A stretch of 64,000 nt of DNA from Bin16 sp965206315 (GCA_965206315.1 OZ242210.1:2294001-2358000), one strand, 5' to 3'; positions 43,795-52,653 are shown, counted from the first letter of the stretch. Numbers and translations: made by a program. Notes: a model not told the origin generated them from the sequence alone.

Positions 43795-45555
43795 CTAGGG
43801 CGCGGGGTTTCCGGGCTGGTCGTCGTAGTAGCGCGACGTGAAGAGCAGCCCGTCGTGGCGCACGGCCCACGTGTGCGCGTACAACGTCTCCGATGACCTC
43901 GTGTTGGGGAAGACGAAGCTGATCCAGGTGCCGTCCTCCGTGGCCGCCGTCATCTCTTCGCCGACGTTTCGGACCCTGCCCGCGCCGACGTTCTTCAGGT
44001 CGATGCCTACGAGGTGTTGGGCGAGGGGAGAGGTCAGGAGGATGTCGTTCTCATCGGCCAGGGTCAGGTTCCACTGGCCGTCGAAGCTGCCCTCGCTGCT
44101 GTAGTGGCTGACCGTGGCCTCCAGCCCGTTGGCCTCGTAGTAGTCGATGGCCTCCTGCACGTAGTCGACGGTCCGGCCCGCGGGGTCTTCGGCGCGCACG
44201 TAGTAGCCGGAGGCGAACAGCATCCCGTCCCGCCGTACCGCGTACCCCACCTTGGGGACTTCCTTGAGCGTTACCGGGTGGGGCCACAGGTACTCCACCC
44301 AGACTCCCTCCTCGGTGGCCTTGGCCAGCTCCTTGCCCAGTTCGTAGCCGTCGGAGCCGACCACGTCATTGATGTCCGTCCCTATGAGTTGCGGCAGCAG
44401 GGGATGGACGTGGTAGATGTCGGCGTCGTCGGTGGCGAAGAGATACCACTCGCCCTCGAAGCTGGCGACGCTGTTGTAGTAGTTGAGCATCGCTTCCAGC
44501 CCGTCCTGCTCGTAGCGCTCCACGGCCCGGTTCACGTAGTCGACCGTGTACTCCATCGGGTCCGCGTCCCTCCAGGCCGGTTCGCCTGTCTCGGGCTCGC
44601 CCGCGTAGTAGCCGGAGGCGAATATCAGCCCGTCGTGCCTGATGGCCCAGGTGACCTTCTGCTGTTCCCTCCGGGAAACGGGATGGGGCCACAGGTACTC
44701 GACCCACACGCCTTCCTCGGTGGCCTGGGCGATCTCCTCGCCCAGTTCCTGCCCGTCCGAGCCGACCACGTCCTTGATGTCGGTGCCGATGAGGTGGGGG
44801 AAGATGGGGTGGGCCAAGTAGAGGTCGTCCTCGCCGATGAGGAACAGGTAGAACTGCCCGTCGAGGCTGTCCTGGCTGTTGTAGTGAGCGATGACGGCGT
44901 CGAGGCCCTCGCTGTCGTACCTGGCTACGGCCTTGTTCACGTACTCCTGCGTGGAGTCCGCTATGTCTTCCACGAGGGCCGAGTGACCGGCGGTGAATAC
45001 GAGGCCGTCGTGCAGGACGGCGAGGAATCGCCGGGGCTCTTCCTGCTTGGTGACCGGGTTGATGCCCCGGCCCGTGACCCAGCGGCCCTCCTCGGTGGCA
45101 AGGCTTATCAGATCTCCGAGGCCGCTGAATCGCGAACCCCGGCCGACGTATTGGCCTGCCAGGGCGGATATGGGGCGGTAGACCAGCACCACGCTTTCGG
45201 TCGTGTCCAGCAAGGTCAGCGACCGCCCGTTCTCGGAGCTCTCTTCGGAACTGTAAAACTCGACGGTGGCCTCCAGCCCGTTCTTTCCGTAGTAGTCGAT
45301 GGCCTTTGCCACGTAGGCGTGGGTCAGGTCCTCGTCAGACGGAGCGGGCTCCGGCGTAGGGGTGGCCGTCGGCGCCGGGACCGGGGTGGCGGTGGGCGTC
45401 GGCGTTGCGGTGGGGTCGGCGCTGCAGGCAACTGCAAGGACGGTCAGGGAGAGCAGGGCCAGCAGGATGAAGATGCTCAGCCTGTCCGTTACTCGCCGGT
45501 GCGTCGGTTCTGTTCGGTTCGTGATCGACTCGCTGCGGTTGGTTCGAAAATGCAA
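43795..45555 (-). CDS. Lipoprotein with four tandem Cache-like domains
   Basis: 586 residues from a TTG at 45555, with GGAGG 7 bases upstream. Signal L-S-I-F-I-L-L-A-L-L-S-L-T-V-L-A-V-A-C gives a lipobox Cys, followed by a Thr/Pro-rich linker. Then come four units of about 120 residues, each starting Y-V-x-x-A-I/V-x-x-Y and ending H-D-G-L-x-F-x-S-G-Y-Y: about 75-190, 195-315, 320-440 and 445-570. Each contains E-E-G-x-W-V-E-Y-L-W-P-H-P or a variant. Single-Cache domains normally sit on receptors; here there is no transmembrane or signalling output, so this may be a free ligand-binding lipoprotein. Confidence 0.85.
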   Translation of the reverse strand: MHFRTNRSESITNRTEPTHRRVTDRLSIFILLALLSLTVLAVACSADPTATPTPTATPVPAPTATPTPEPAPSDEDLTHAYVAKAIDYYGKNGLEATVEFYSSEESSENGRSLTLLDTTESVVLVYRPISALAGQYVGRGSRFSGLGDLISLATEEGRWVTGRGINPVTKQEEPRRFLAVLHDGLVFTAGHSALVEDIADSTQEYVNKAVARYDSEGLDAVIAHYNSQDSLDGQFYLFLIGEDDLYLAHPIFPHLIGTDIKDVVGSDGQELGEEIAQATEEGVWVEYLWPHPVSRREQQKVTWAIRHDGLIFASGYYAGEPETGEPAWRDADPMEYTVDYVNRAVERYEQDGLEAMLNYYNSVASFEGEWYLFATDDADIYHVHPLLPQLIGTDINDVVGSDGYELGKELAKATEEGVWVEYLWPHPVTLKEVPKVGYAVRRDGMLFASGYYVRAEDPAGRTVDYVQEAIDYYEANGLEATVSHYSSEGSFDGQWNLTLADENDILLTSPLAQHLVGIDLKNVGAGRVRNVGEEMTAATEDGTWISFVFPNTRSSETLYAHTWAVRHDGLLFTSRYYDDQPGNPAP

Positions 45556-45713
45556 CTGCACACCTCCGGTTTGACCGTGCAATCCTATCACGCCTGTACC
45601 ATTGACGGCGCCGGTCGTGGTCTCTTGCAGTGGTCTCGGATGTGGTCTCACCTCACTATTCCCTGCTCCGGTACACTCCCGTCGTCGAACGCTCGACACG
45701 AAGGAGGCGCGAT

Positions 45714-46526
45714 ATGTCGGTCGAAGGCAAGGTGGTCGTCGTCACAGGCGGTGCGAAGGGCATCGGGCGATGGGTGGCGAAGACGTTCGCGAAGGAGGGC
45801 GCGCGGCTCGCCATCGCCGATGTCGCGCCCATGGACACCGTCATGGGCGAGGTGCAGGCGCTCGGCGGTGAGGCCATCGCCGTCCGCACCAACGTCTGCA
45901 TCGAGGACGAGGTGCGCTCACTCATGGACCAGGTCTACCGGCGCTATGGGCGCATCGACGTCCTCATCAACGACGCTGCCATAGTGACGCACTTCCACGA
46001 GGGCGCGCCCCGCTGGCCCCGCATCCGCGACATGGATGAGGCGTTCTTCGACAGGGTGATGCGCACCAACCTCGGCGGCACCTTCCTCTGCACCAAGCAC
46101 GTCCTCCCGTACATGGAGTCGCTCAACGCCGGGCACGTCATCCACTTCGGGCAGGGGACGCTCAAGGTGCGGCAGAATGCCCCGCCCAATATCGGAACGT
46201 GCGTCTACGGCGTCTCCAAGCTCTCGATCCGGGCCTTCGCCAAGTTCGTCGCGGAGGAGGAGCGCGAGTTCAACATCTGCGTTCTGAGCATGGGGCCGGG
46301 CAGCGGCGGCGGGGACGAGCGCCCGCGTGAGACGGGCCCCGGCATCCCCGGCGGTGGCGGCGGCATCGTCACCGAGGACAGCCCGCAGTGGGCGCGCGAG
46401 TCTCCGCGCCCCGCGCAGGTCGAGTCCGTCGGTGACCGCTACGTCCTCGCGGCGCAGGCCGGCATGGAGTTCTCCGGCTGCCAGGTCACCGTCCGCGACG
46501 GCGTCCTCACTATCGTCGAGGACTAG
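45714..46526 (+). CDS. Short-chain dehydrogenase/reductase
   Basis: 270 residues from the ATG with AAGGAGG upstream. N-terminal T-G-G-A-K-G-I-G-R (T-G-x-x-x-G-x-G), D-V-A after strand 2, the N-D-A-A motif and Y-G-V-S-K as the catalytic Tyr and Lys. The region normally bearing the catalytic Ser reads H-F-G-Q-G-T-L-K, so the Ser may be replaced. A long Gly-rich loop (G-P-G-S-G-G-G-D-E-R... G-I-P-G-G-G-G-G) lies after the P-G stretch. Substrate unknown. Confidence 0.88.
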   Translation: MSVEGKVVVVTGGAKGIGRWVAKTFAKEGARLAIADVAPMDTVMGEVQALGGEAIAVRTNVCIEDEVRSLMDQVYRRYGRIDVLINDAAIVTHFHEGAPRWPRIRDMDEAFFDRVMRTNLGGTFLCTKHVLPYMESLNAGHVIHFGQGTLKVRQNAPPNIGTCVYGVSKLSIRAFAKFVAEEEREFNICVLSMGPGSGGGDERPRETGPGIPGGGGGIVTEDSPQWARESPRPAQVESVGDRYVLAAQAGMEFSGCQVTVRDGVLTIVED

Positions 46527-46529
46527 GAA

Positions 46530-46672
46530 GTACCTCTCCCTTGAGGGGAGAGGTCGACGCGCATGCGCGGCGGGTGAGGGTGTCCCGGACGGGGGCCGGA
46601 GCCTCCAACATTCCCGCACAGGCAGGAATCCCAAGTGGCCGGCGGCCACACGTGCGCAGGCAGCGCACGCGG
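46530..46672. repeat. Family-A and extended family-B repeats
   Basis: Family A at about 46531-46580. Family B at about 46609-46634 continues into AAGTGGCC, GGCCACACGTGCGCAGGCAG and CGCACGCGG. This long form is the intergenic counterpart of the inserts in the E2 gene (58151-58223 and 58463-58538). Confidence 0.85.
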
Positions 46673-46692
46673 CGGGATGGGACTGTGAGGCG

Positions 46693-47766
46693 TCAGGGCG
46701 TTCTGACGCAGATGACCTCGCGGTCTCCCAGTGCCCACGACTGATTGTTGGGAGAGTAGAAGTAGGTCCAGGGTTCAGGGCAATCGGCATTCGCTTGGTC
46801 TTGGAAGTAGGCGTCTCCGGGGAACGCATCGCCAGGAGGAACGGAGAAGACATCCACTACCTGTAGCTCCCAATCGCCGGAGCATTCCACGACCTCGACG
46901 AGTAAGTGGCCGGTTTCGGGGGCCTCGTTGTAGCACTCTCCTACCTTGAGACGGTCTAGGCCGACCAGACGATCAAGTTTGGGTGGGTCGTTAGTGGACA
47001 GCCCAAAGCTCTCTTGGAGGCAACTAAGGGTTCTGTCTCCCAGTGCCCATAACTCACTCGTGGGATAGAGAAGAAACGTAAAGCGCCGGTCGCATTGTTC
47101 ACCAGCCAACAGGCCGAAGTGATCTTCACCGGGGTACTCCGGAGAGTCGGCGACGGTGAAAGAACTGAGAACCCGATATTCCCAATCGCCAGAGCAAGCC
47201 ACGAGTTCGACCATTAGGCCGCCAGTCTGGGGAGCCTCGTTGTAGCAGTCTCCGACATCGAGACGAGATGCGGAAACCAGTCGCTCAAGGTTCGCTTGGT
47301 CGTTACCGGACAGGCCAAAGCTCTTTTGGAGGCAGCTAATCGTTCTGTCTTTCAATGCCCAGGACTCACTCGTGGGATGGAGGAAATCTGTAGAGCGCCG
47401 GTCGCATTGTTCAAGAGCCAACTGGCCGAAGTGATCTTCGCCGGGGTACTGCGGGAAGTCGGCGACGGTGAAAGAACTCACTACGCGGTATTGCCAGGAC
47501 CCCGAGCATGGGACTATGACGACTGATTCGATTGTTACTCTCTGCTCAATGGTGGAATCGATACAGTCGCCGTCCTGAATGTCGACGGATGCTATCTCGG
47601 CGCTGAGGGGTGTAGGCGTGGGGGTCGAGGTGCCGGATGCGGTCTGCGTTCGGTCGGCCTCGTTGATGGAGCGGATGCGGTCAGCGTCCGATTCGCAGGC
47701 CGCGAGGGCGAAGATGAATGTGAACGCGATGGCGGCAACGAGTAGCCGATTGTTCGATAGCCGCAT
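46693..47766 (-). CDS. Lipoprotein with three tandem Septum_form-like domains
   Basis: 357 residues from the ATG at 47766 (GGAGGGC upstream). Signal with lipobox L-A-A-C at about 24. Three units of about 100 residues follow, each with V-G-D-C-Y-N or G-D-C-I-D, P-C-S-G-S-W/C-S-G-D-W, F-x-V-x-D-x-P-x-Y-P-G-E-D-H-F, C-D-R-R and S-W-A-L-x-D-R-x-x-C. These match the Septum_form (DUF4190-associated) pattern of actinobacterial and Chloroflexota envelope proteins, with paired Cys suggesting disulfides. Function unknown. Confidence 0.8.
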   Translation of the reverse strand: MRLSNNRLLVAAIAFTFIFALAACESDADRIRSINEADRTQTASGTSTPTPTPLSAEIASVDIQDGDCIDSTIEQRVTIESVVIVPCSGSWQYRVVSSFTVADFPQYPGEDHFGQLALEQCDRRSTDFLHPTSESWALKDRTISCLQKSFGLSGNDQANLERLVSASRLDVGDCYNEAPQTGGLMVELVACSGDWEYRVLSSFTVADSPEYPGEDHFGLLAGEQCDRRFTFLLYPTSELWALGDRTLSCLQESFGLSTNDPPKLDRLVGLDRLKVGECYNEAPETGHLLVEVVECSGDWELQVVDVFSVPPGDAFPGDAYFQDQANADCPEPWTYFYSPNNQSWALGDREVICVRTP

Positions 47767-47794
47767 GAAGCCCTCCACTAACGACTAAGCGCCG

Positions 47795-48985
47795 TCATCT
47801 GTCCTGTAGCTGGCCAACCACGCGGGCGGCCTCCTCCTCCGGCACCCCGAACTGCCGCAGAACGTCCCCGGTATGCTGGCCGAGGGTGGGGGCGGGCATC
47901 CGCACCTGTCCCGGCGTCGCCGACATCTTGACCGGGATGCCGAGGTTGTTGACGACCCCCGCCACCGGGTGCTCCAGCGGCGCCACCATCCCGCGCGCCG
48001 TGACGTGCTCGTTCGCGAAAACCTCGTCCATGCCGTAGATCGGCCCCGCGGGGACGCCCGCCTGCTCGAATACGGCCAGCCACTCGCCGGAGGTCCGTTC
48101 GCGCGTCGTGCGCTGTATCTCCTCCGCCAGCGCCTCGTAGTTGCGGACGCGGTCAGGGTTCGCCGTGAAGCGCGGGTCCGTCAGCAGGTCGGGGCGCTCG
48201 AGCGCGGCGCAGAGACGCTCGTAGTTCGCCTGGTTCGCCACGCCGATGTTGAAGTAGCCGTCGGCGCTCTGCGTCGCCTGGTAGGGGGCGACGAGCCGGT
48301 GCGCCGACCCCTTCGGGCCGGGCACGGCGCCGGAGCCCCAGTACTCCGCAGCCTCCCAGACGGTGAGGGCGATGGCGGCCTCCAGCAGCGACGTGTCGAT
48401 GACCTGCCCCTCGCCGGTCTTGAGCCGGTGGACGTAGGCGGCCAGCACGCCGTTCGCTGCGAACAGTCCCGCGCTCAGGTCGGCGAGCGGGATGCTCACC
48501 TTCACCGGCGGCGAGTCCGGGTAGCCCGTCACGCTCATCATGCCCGACATGCCCTGCGCGAGCAGGTCGTAGCCGGGCCGGCTTGCGTACGGGCCGGTCT
48601 GCCCGAAGCCGGAGATGGACACCCAGATCAGCTCCGGGTGCTCCTCTCGCAGTTTCACAGGACCGAGGCCGAGCCGCTCCATCGTGCCGGGACGGAAGTT
48701 CTCGGCGATGACGTCGGCCTGCTGAGCGATGCGCCGGAAGACCGAACGGTCGACCTCGTTCCGCAGATCGAGGACGATACTCCGCTTGTTGCGGTTGATG
48801 CCGAGGAACGCTGCCGACTCTCCGTTGATGAACGGCGGGCCCATGCGCCGGGAGTCGTCGCCGCCGGGCTTCTCCACCTTGATGACGTCCGCTCCCATGT
48901 CCGCGAGCAGCATCGTGCAGAACGGCCCCGCCATCACCTGCGTGCAGTCGAGAACGGTGACGCCCTCCAGCGGCATCGGAGGCAT
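47795..48985 (-). CDS. CaiB/BaiF (class III) CoA-transferase
   Basis: 396 residues. Begins P-L-E-G-V-T-V-L-D-C-T-Q-V-M-A-G-P-F-C-T-M-L-L-A-D-M-G-A-D-V-I-K-V-E, the standard opening of the family. R-N-K-R-S-I-V-L-D-L and Y-D-L-L-A-Q-G-M-S-G, and A-D-L-S-A-G with the catalytic Asp, follow. Transfers CoA between carboxylic acids; acceptor unknown. Three bases separate it from the crotonase-family gene upstream (48989), so the two form an operon: a CoA-activated carboxylate is likely the substrate of both. Confidence 0.92.
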   Translation of the reverse strand: MPPMPLEGVTVLDCTQVMAGPFCTMLLADMGADVIKVEKPGGDDSRRMGPPFINGESAAFLGINRNKRSIVLDLRNEVDRSVFRRIAQQADVIAENFRPGTMERLGLGPVKLREEHPELIWVSISGFGQTGPYASRPGYDLLAQGMSGMMSVTGYPDSPPVKVSIPLADLSAGLFAANGVLAAYVHRLKTGEGQVIDTSLLEAAIALTVWEAAEYWGSGAVPGPKGSAHRLVAPYQATQSADGYFNIGVANQANYERLCAALERPDLLTDPRFTANPDRVRNYEALAEEIQRTTRERTSGEWLAVFEQAGVPAGPIYGMDEVFANEHVTARGMVAPLEHPVAGVVNNLGIPVKMSATPGQVRMPAPTLGQHTGDVLRQFGVPEEEAARVVGQLQDR

Positions 48986-48988
48986 CGG

Positions 48989-49777
48989 CTATCTCCCCTG
49001 GAAGCGCGGCGGGCGCTTCTCCATGAAGGCCCTGTAGCCCTCCTGTCCGTCCTCCGTATCGAAGATGGACAACGGCAGCCAGCGCTCTTCATCGGTGAGG
49101 GCTGTGAGACTGGGTTTGGCCAGGACCGTCCGGATGATGCGCTTGTGCGCGGACTGTGAAAGTGGGGCGTAGGTTGTCATCTCCCTTGCCAGGCCGTAGG
49201 TGTGCTCGACCAGCTGATCGGCCTCGACAACCTCGGTCAGCAGGCCGATGCGCAGCGCTTCCTGCTCGTCGATGCGCCGCGCGGTCAGCAGCAGGTTGGC
49301 GGCGTGTCCTGGTCCTACGAGGTGTAAGAGTCGGCGCATCTCGTTGTAACCGACCAGCACCCCGATCTTCGCGACCGGCACTCCGAACGTGCTGCCGGTC
49401 GCCGCGATGCGCAGGTCGGCGGCCATCGAGAGCTCGCAGCCCCCGCCGACGCATATCCCGCGGATCATGCAGATGACCGGCTTCGGCATCTGCTCGACCG
49501 CGTCGAGCGCGCCCTCGAATGCGTTGGCGTAGTCGCGGGCGAGGTCGCTGTTGCTGCGGTGGGCGGGGAAGTCCTTGATGTCGGCGCCCGCCGAGAACGC
49601 CTTCTCCCCCGCACCGGTGAGGATGACGACGCGCACGCTCTCGTCCGCCCCGAGCCGCAGCGCTGCGTCGCGCAGCAGCCCCCACATCTCGAAGTCGATG
49701 GCGTTGTGCTGTCCGGGCCGGTTCAGCGTGATCGTCCCGACCCCGTCCTCCACCCCGACGAGTACCTTGTCGCTCAT
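48989..49777 (-). CDS. Enoyl-CoA hydratase/isomerase (crotonase) family protein
   Basis: 262 residues from the ATG at 49777. Motifs: I-T-L-N-R-P, A-F-S-A-G-A-D-I-K-D-F, G-I-C-V-G-G-G-C-E-L-S-M-A-A-D and F-G-V-P-V-A-K-I-G-V. The first oxyanion/catalytic Glu (G-C-E-L) is present, but where hydratases have P-E the sequence has P-V, so the second Glu is lost; it may be an isomerase, hydrolase or other crotonase. A TATACT hexamer lies 9 bases before the ATG with no ribosome site, suggesting a leaderless transcript. Confidence 0.87.
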   Translation of the reverse strand: MSDKVLVGVEDGVGTITLNRPGQHNAIDFEMWGLLRDAALRLGADESVRVVILTGAGEKAFSAGADIKDFPAHRSNSDLARDYANAFEGALDAVEQMPKPVICMIRGICVGGGCELSMAADLRIAATGSTFGVPVAKIGVLVGYNEMRRLLHLVGPGHAANLLLTARRIDEQEALRIGLLTEVVEADQLVEHTYGLAREMTTYAPLSQSAHKRIIRTVLAKPSLTALTDEERWLPLSIFDTEDGQEGYRAFMEKRPPRFQGR

Positions 49778-49796
49778 GGGGAGCAAGTATATCGGG

Positions 49797-50216
49797 TCAG
49801 CAGGCTGCGAGGCGTTCCCGTGCCTCGTGCGCGGTGAGGATGGGAATGGCAAAGACGGGAGCGAGTGAGAGGAGGTCTGCGTCTCCTGTAACCAGCACAT
49901 CGGCTTCGCCGACAACGGCCAACTGGAGGAACGGGATATCGGATGGGTCACGGCACTCAGGTACGGGCGTGTCGCTGGGCACATCGATAACCTCGCACCG
50001 AGGGAGATAGTCAGCGGCCAGTTCGCTCTGTTGATTCTCGTCCAGGCTTGACCTGCGGTAGGCGAGCACTCGCAGCAACTCGCTGGCTGTAGCTGAACTC
50101 GCCAGTGGGGTGATGAGTTCGGTCTGCCACGCTTCGCGCAGCCAGGCGAACTGCCCTCCGTGGAAGCGTAGGGCTGGGAAGACGACGCTGGTATCGAGTA
50201 CGAACCTCGGCGGCAT
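49797..50216 (-). CDS. PIN-domain toxin
   Basis: 139 residues. PIN-fold acidic residues: Asp in V-L-D-T-S-V-V-F near the start, Glu in T-A-S-E-L-L, Asp in R-D-P-S-D-I-P-F, and Asp in V-T-G-D-A-D. These form the metal site of a ribonuclease toxin. The ATG overlaps the stop of the AbrB-type gene as TGATG, so it is translated with its antitoxin. Start chosen over one six codons upstream. Confidence 0.88.
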   Translation of the reverse strand: MPPRFVLDTSVVFPALRFHGGQFAWLREAWQTELITPLASSATASELLRVLAYRRSSLDENQQSELAADYLPRCEVIDVPSDTPVPECRDPSDIPFLQLAVVGEADVLVTGDADLLSLAPVFAIPILTAHEARERLAAC

Positions 50217-50554
50217 CAGCCTCGACGCGCCCATTCGATGGCGTCAGCGATGTCCTGCTCGGTGATGCCTAGCCGGTCCAGGTGGTCTCGCACGGCGTCG
50301 GCTCTGGCCGGGTCCATGCGCCGGAGCCAGACCTCCGGGTCGGTGGTGTCCATGGGGAGTTGCAGCCGCTTCATCTTCTCCACGTAAGCCTCGGCGTCGG
50401 CGAGCGTCGGTGTCCTGGCAGGAGTCACCCGCATGGGGGTGAGCATGATGCGCCCGTCCTCCTGCGTCACGTCGAAGTAGTCCGTGCCTTGGAACGCAGA
50501 GACGATCGCCTTTGGCAGGGTTATCTGGTTCTTGGAAGTGAGCTTGGCAAGCAT
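50216..50554 (-). CDS. AbrB/SpoVT-like antitoxin of the PIN toxin
   Basis: 112 residues. An N-terminal swapped-hairpin DNA-binding domain K-L-T-S-K-N-Q-I-T-L-P-K-A-I (AbrB/MazE type) is followed by a charged C-terminal tail that should neutralise the toxin (M-K-R-L-Q-L-P, E-V-W-L-R-R-M). Start at 50554 has AAGGA 7 bases upstream. First gene of the module; a small inverted repeat lies just upstream, consistent with autoregulation. Confidence 0.88.
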   Translation of the reverse strand: MLAKLTSKNQITLPKAIVSAFQGTDYFDVTQEDGRIMLTPMRVTPARTPTLADAEAYVEKMKRLQLPMDTTDPEVWLRRMDPARADAVRDHLDRLGITEQDIADAIEWARRG

Positions 50555-50570
50555 GACCATTCCTTGAGGT

Positions 50571-50597
50571 AAGGATGCAAGGGAATCTTACATCCTT
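50571..50597. promoter_or_regulatory. Inverted repeat upstream of the AbrB/PIN module
   Basis: AAGGATG and its complement CATCCTT at 50571-50577 and 50591-50597 with 13 bases between. It lies 17 bases before the antitoxin start, as expected for the autoregulatory operator of a type II toxin-antitoxin pair. Confidence 0.55.
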
Positions 50598-50639
50598 GCC
50601 GACCGGGAGTCTATTGTCTGGCAACGCGCTGGCAGGGCA

Positions 50640-51362
50640 TCACCTCTGGATGCGTTCATAGAGAGCACGCACGACGGCAAATCCGAACACCGACGCGAGC
50701 AGTATGCCCAGAAATACGAGAACGTTCGGAGAGACCGCAACAGCAACGAATAGCACTGGCATTCCCATGAAGAAGATGACTGCCCCTTGGGCGTTCTTCG
50801 TCGGGTACGGAGAGGAGGGAGTTGCTTCCTTGGTCACTTCGATCACTACGGTTTCCGCTGCCTGATCGTGAAGTACGCGCTTGTTGGAGAGGATGGGGCA
50901 GAGGACCACAACCGCGACGACAGGAGCGACGAAAACGGTGTACAGCAACTGCAGGCCGCCAGCTCCCGTCAAGCCAGCCAGACCAGGACTGGTTTCATGC
51001 AACGGCAGCCACAGCACTGGGGGAATGGACAGGGCTCCCAGTGATCCGCCTCGGTAGAGTTCACGCCTGAGGATTGTCGAGCGGGAGCAGCCGGAGCCAT
51101 CCATGTGGACCACAGAAAGGCGAAAGACCCACTTGCCCAGAGTCTTTCCCCAGCGCAAGTGGGAAAGAACCGAATACAGGGAGTAGTACCCTGCCCACAG
51201 GCACAGAGACCATACTTGAACGAATCCCTCATCCGCTGTGAGGCGCAGGTCGGGGGCAATCCATACGTGGACAGGCGCCACGGCCACCAGCAGATACGGG
51301 ACTAACGCATCCGTCGCCCCCGCGGACAAACGGAGGAATGTGTTAGCAGGCCTTGGAGCCAT
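50640..51362 (-). CDS. RDD-family membrane protein
   Basis: 240 residues. The RDD-type block R-W-G-K-T-L-G-K-W-V-F-R-L-S-V-V after the second helix, followed by L-R-R-E-L-Y-R-G, and four to five helices including a C-terminal pair. RDD proteins are small membrane proteins of mostly unknown role, some involved in ion homeostasis. The last segment V-I-F-F-M-G-M-P-V-L-F-V is an extra helix pair beyond the core. Confidence 0.8.
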   Translation of the reverse strand: MAPRPANTFLRLSAGATDALVPYLLVAVAPVHVWIAPDLRLTADEGFVQVWSLCLWAGYYSLYSVLSHLRWGKTLGKWVFRLSVVHMDGSGCSRSTILRRELYRGGSLGALSIPPVLWLPLHETSPGLAGLTGAGGLQLLYTVFVAPVVAVVVLCPILSNKRVLHDQAAETVVIEVTKEATPSSPYPTKNAQGAVIFFMGMPVLFVAVAVSPNVLVFLGILLASVFGFAVVRALYERIQR

Positions 51363-51423
51363 CGCGTGTCTCGATGAGAGTCTTCGAGGGAACCCGGTGC
51401 TGGACTACCGGAGACAGTGTCCC

Positions 51424-52200
51424 CTACAGGTCCTTGCTCACCAGCTCCGTGTAGTACTTCCAGACGCCACCGATGAGGACCGGCGGCATGTTGGCGAGCG
51501 GACGGGCGAGGTGCGGGGCCTCGCGCATCGCCGCCTGGCCCGTGGCGAACTCGTCCATGCTCTCGTCCGGGATGCCCTTGTAGTCCGGCCCGAACGCCGC
51601 CAGCGCGACCCAGTTGAGGCGCGACTGCTCCTCCAGGTGCAGCATGTTCATCACGGACTGCTCCATGTTCCGCCCCGTCGTCACCGCGCCGTGTCCGCGC
51701 AGCAGGAGCGCCGGGCTGTTGCCGATCGCCTCGACCACCTGCATGCCGTCCTCCTCCGTGATGATGAGCTTGGAGTGCGGGAACACGGGGATGTCGTTCC
51801 GCACGAGCTGGTGCCCCTCGTTCGACATCGGCTTCAGCTTCACGTCGTTCAGCCCCAGGACGTTCGTGTAGCGCGGGTGGGTGTGGACGACCGACAGCAC
51901 GTCCGGGCGCTCGCGGTAGATGCACGAGTGCATCTTCACCTCATAGCACTGCGAGGTGCCCTTAGGGCCGTCGATGAAGTTGCCGTCCGTGTCGACGACG
52001 ATCATCTCCTCCGGCCTCACGACGGCGAGGGCGTCCGTCTCGTAGCCGCGCCCCTTCACGACGAAGAGGTCCGGTTGGTTGGGGACACGCATGCTGACGT
52101 GTCCCAGCGAGGCGAGGATGTGCGTGGCGAGGCCCATCTCCGCCAGGACGCGGTTGGCGATGGCGACTTCCCGTTTGACTTCGTCGAGTTCGCGTGACAT
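51424..52200 (-). CDS. Class II aldolase/adducin family protein (second copy)
   Basis: 258 residues from the ATG at 52200, GGAGG upstream. L-A-S-L-G-H-V-S-M-R-V near the N terminus, a V-H-T-H-P-R-Y metal site and G-H-G-A-V for the third His. The sequence is distant from the aldolase at 6965. This subgroup includes decarboxylase- and aldolase-type enzymes of unknown substrate. Metal residues intact, so probably active. Confidence 0.87.
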   Translation of the reverse strand: MSRELDEVKREVAIANRVLAEMGLATHILASLGHVSMRVPNQPDLFVVKGRGYETDALAVVRPEEMIVVDTDGNFIDGPKGTSQCYEVKMHSCIYRERPDVLSVVHTHPRYTNVLGLNDVKLKPMSNEGHQLVRNDIPVFPHSKLIITEEDGMQVVEAIGNSPALLLRGHGAVTTGRNMEQSVMNMLHLEEQSRLNWVALAAFGPDYKGIPDESMDEFATGQAAMREAPHLARPLANMPPVLIGGVWKYYTELVSKDL

Positions 52201-52277
52201 GAGGCTTCCTCCGTGGCTATTGAGACTTCCCCGCTTGTTATCACCGGCTGCATGGCGCGTCAAACGCCCCACTCCGT

Positions 52278-52303
52278 ATGTTCCCGCGCAGGCGAGAACC
52301 CAG
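52278..52303. repeat. Diverged family-B repeat
   Basis: GTTCCCGCGCAGGCGAGAAC and flank, a diverged family-B unit in the gap between the aldolase and HicB genes. Nothing else is seen in that gap. Confidence 0.6.
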
Positions 52304-52374
52304 AGGTGTGATGCAGCGTGGGCGCGCGTTGACTGTTTCAGGTGGACTGGTGATACTTCCATGCGAGGCTAACG

Positions 52375-52653
52375 GTGACCACCGAAGTGAAGCGCTACCG
52401 GCTGCTCTGCTCCTTGTATCCCCCTGCGGAGTCGACGGAGCCGGACATGTACATGGCTGAGGTTCCCGCCTTCCCCAACTGCGTCGCCTGGGGCGACACT
52501 CCAGACGAGACCCTGGCCATCCTTGAAAGCGTCGTGACGGAGACCATCCGCACCTACGAGGAGCGCGGATACGCCTTGCCCCCGGGCATAGCCCCATTGG
52601 AGACGGCCGCCGCCTTGTCCTCCATGCCCCAGGTGCTGGAGGTATCCGTTTGA
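52375..52653 (+). CDS. HicB-family antitoxin (first HicAB module)
   Basis: 92 residues from GTG at 52375. HicB partner fold: M-A-E-V-P-A-F-P-N-C-V-A-W-G-D-T-P-D-E-T-L-A-I-L-E and E-R-G-Y-A-L-P-P. It lacks an obvious helix-turn-helix. The small HicA-like gene follows directly. Start not certain; GAGGCT lies a few bases upstream. Confidence 0.8.
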   Translation: MTTEVKRYRLLCSLYPPAESTEPDMYMAEVPAFPNCVAWGDTPDETLAILESVVTETIRTYEERGYALPPGIAPLETAAALSSMPQVLEVSV

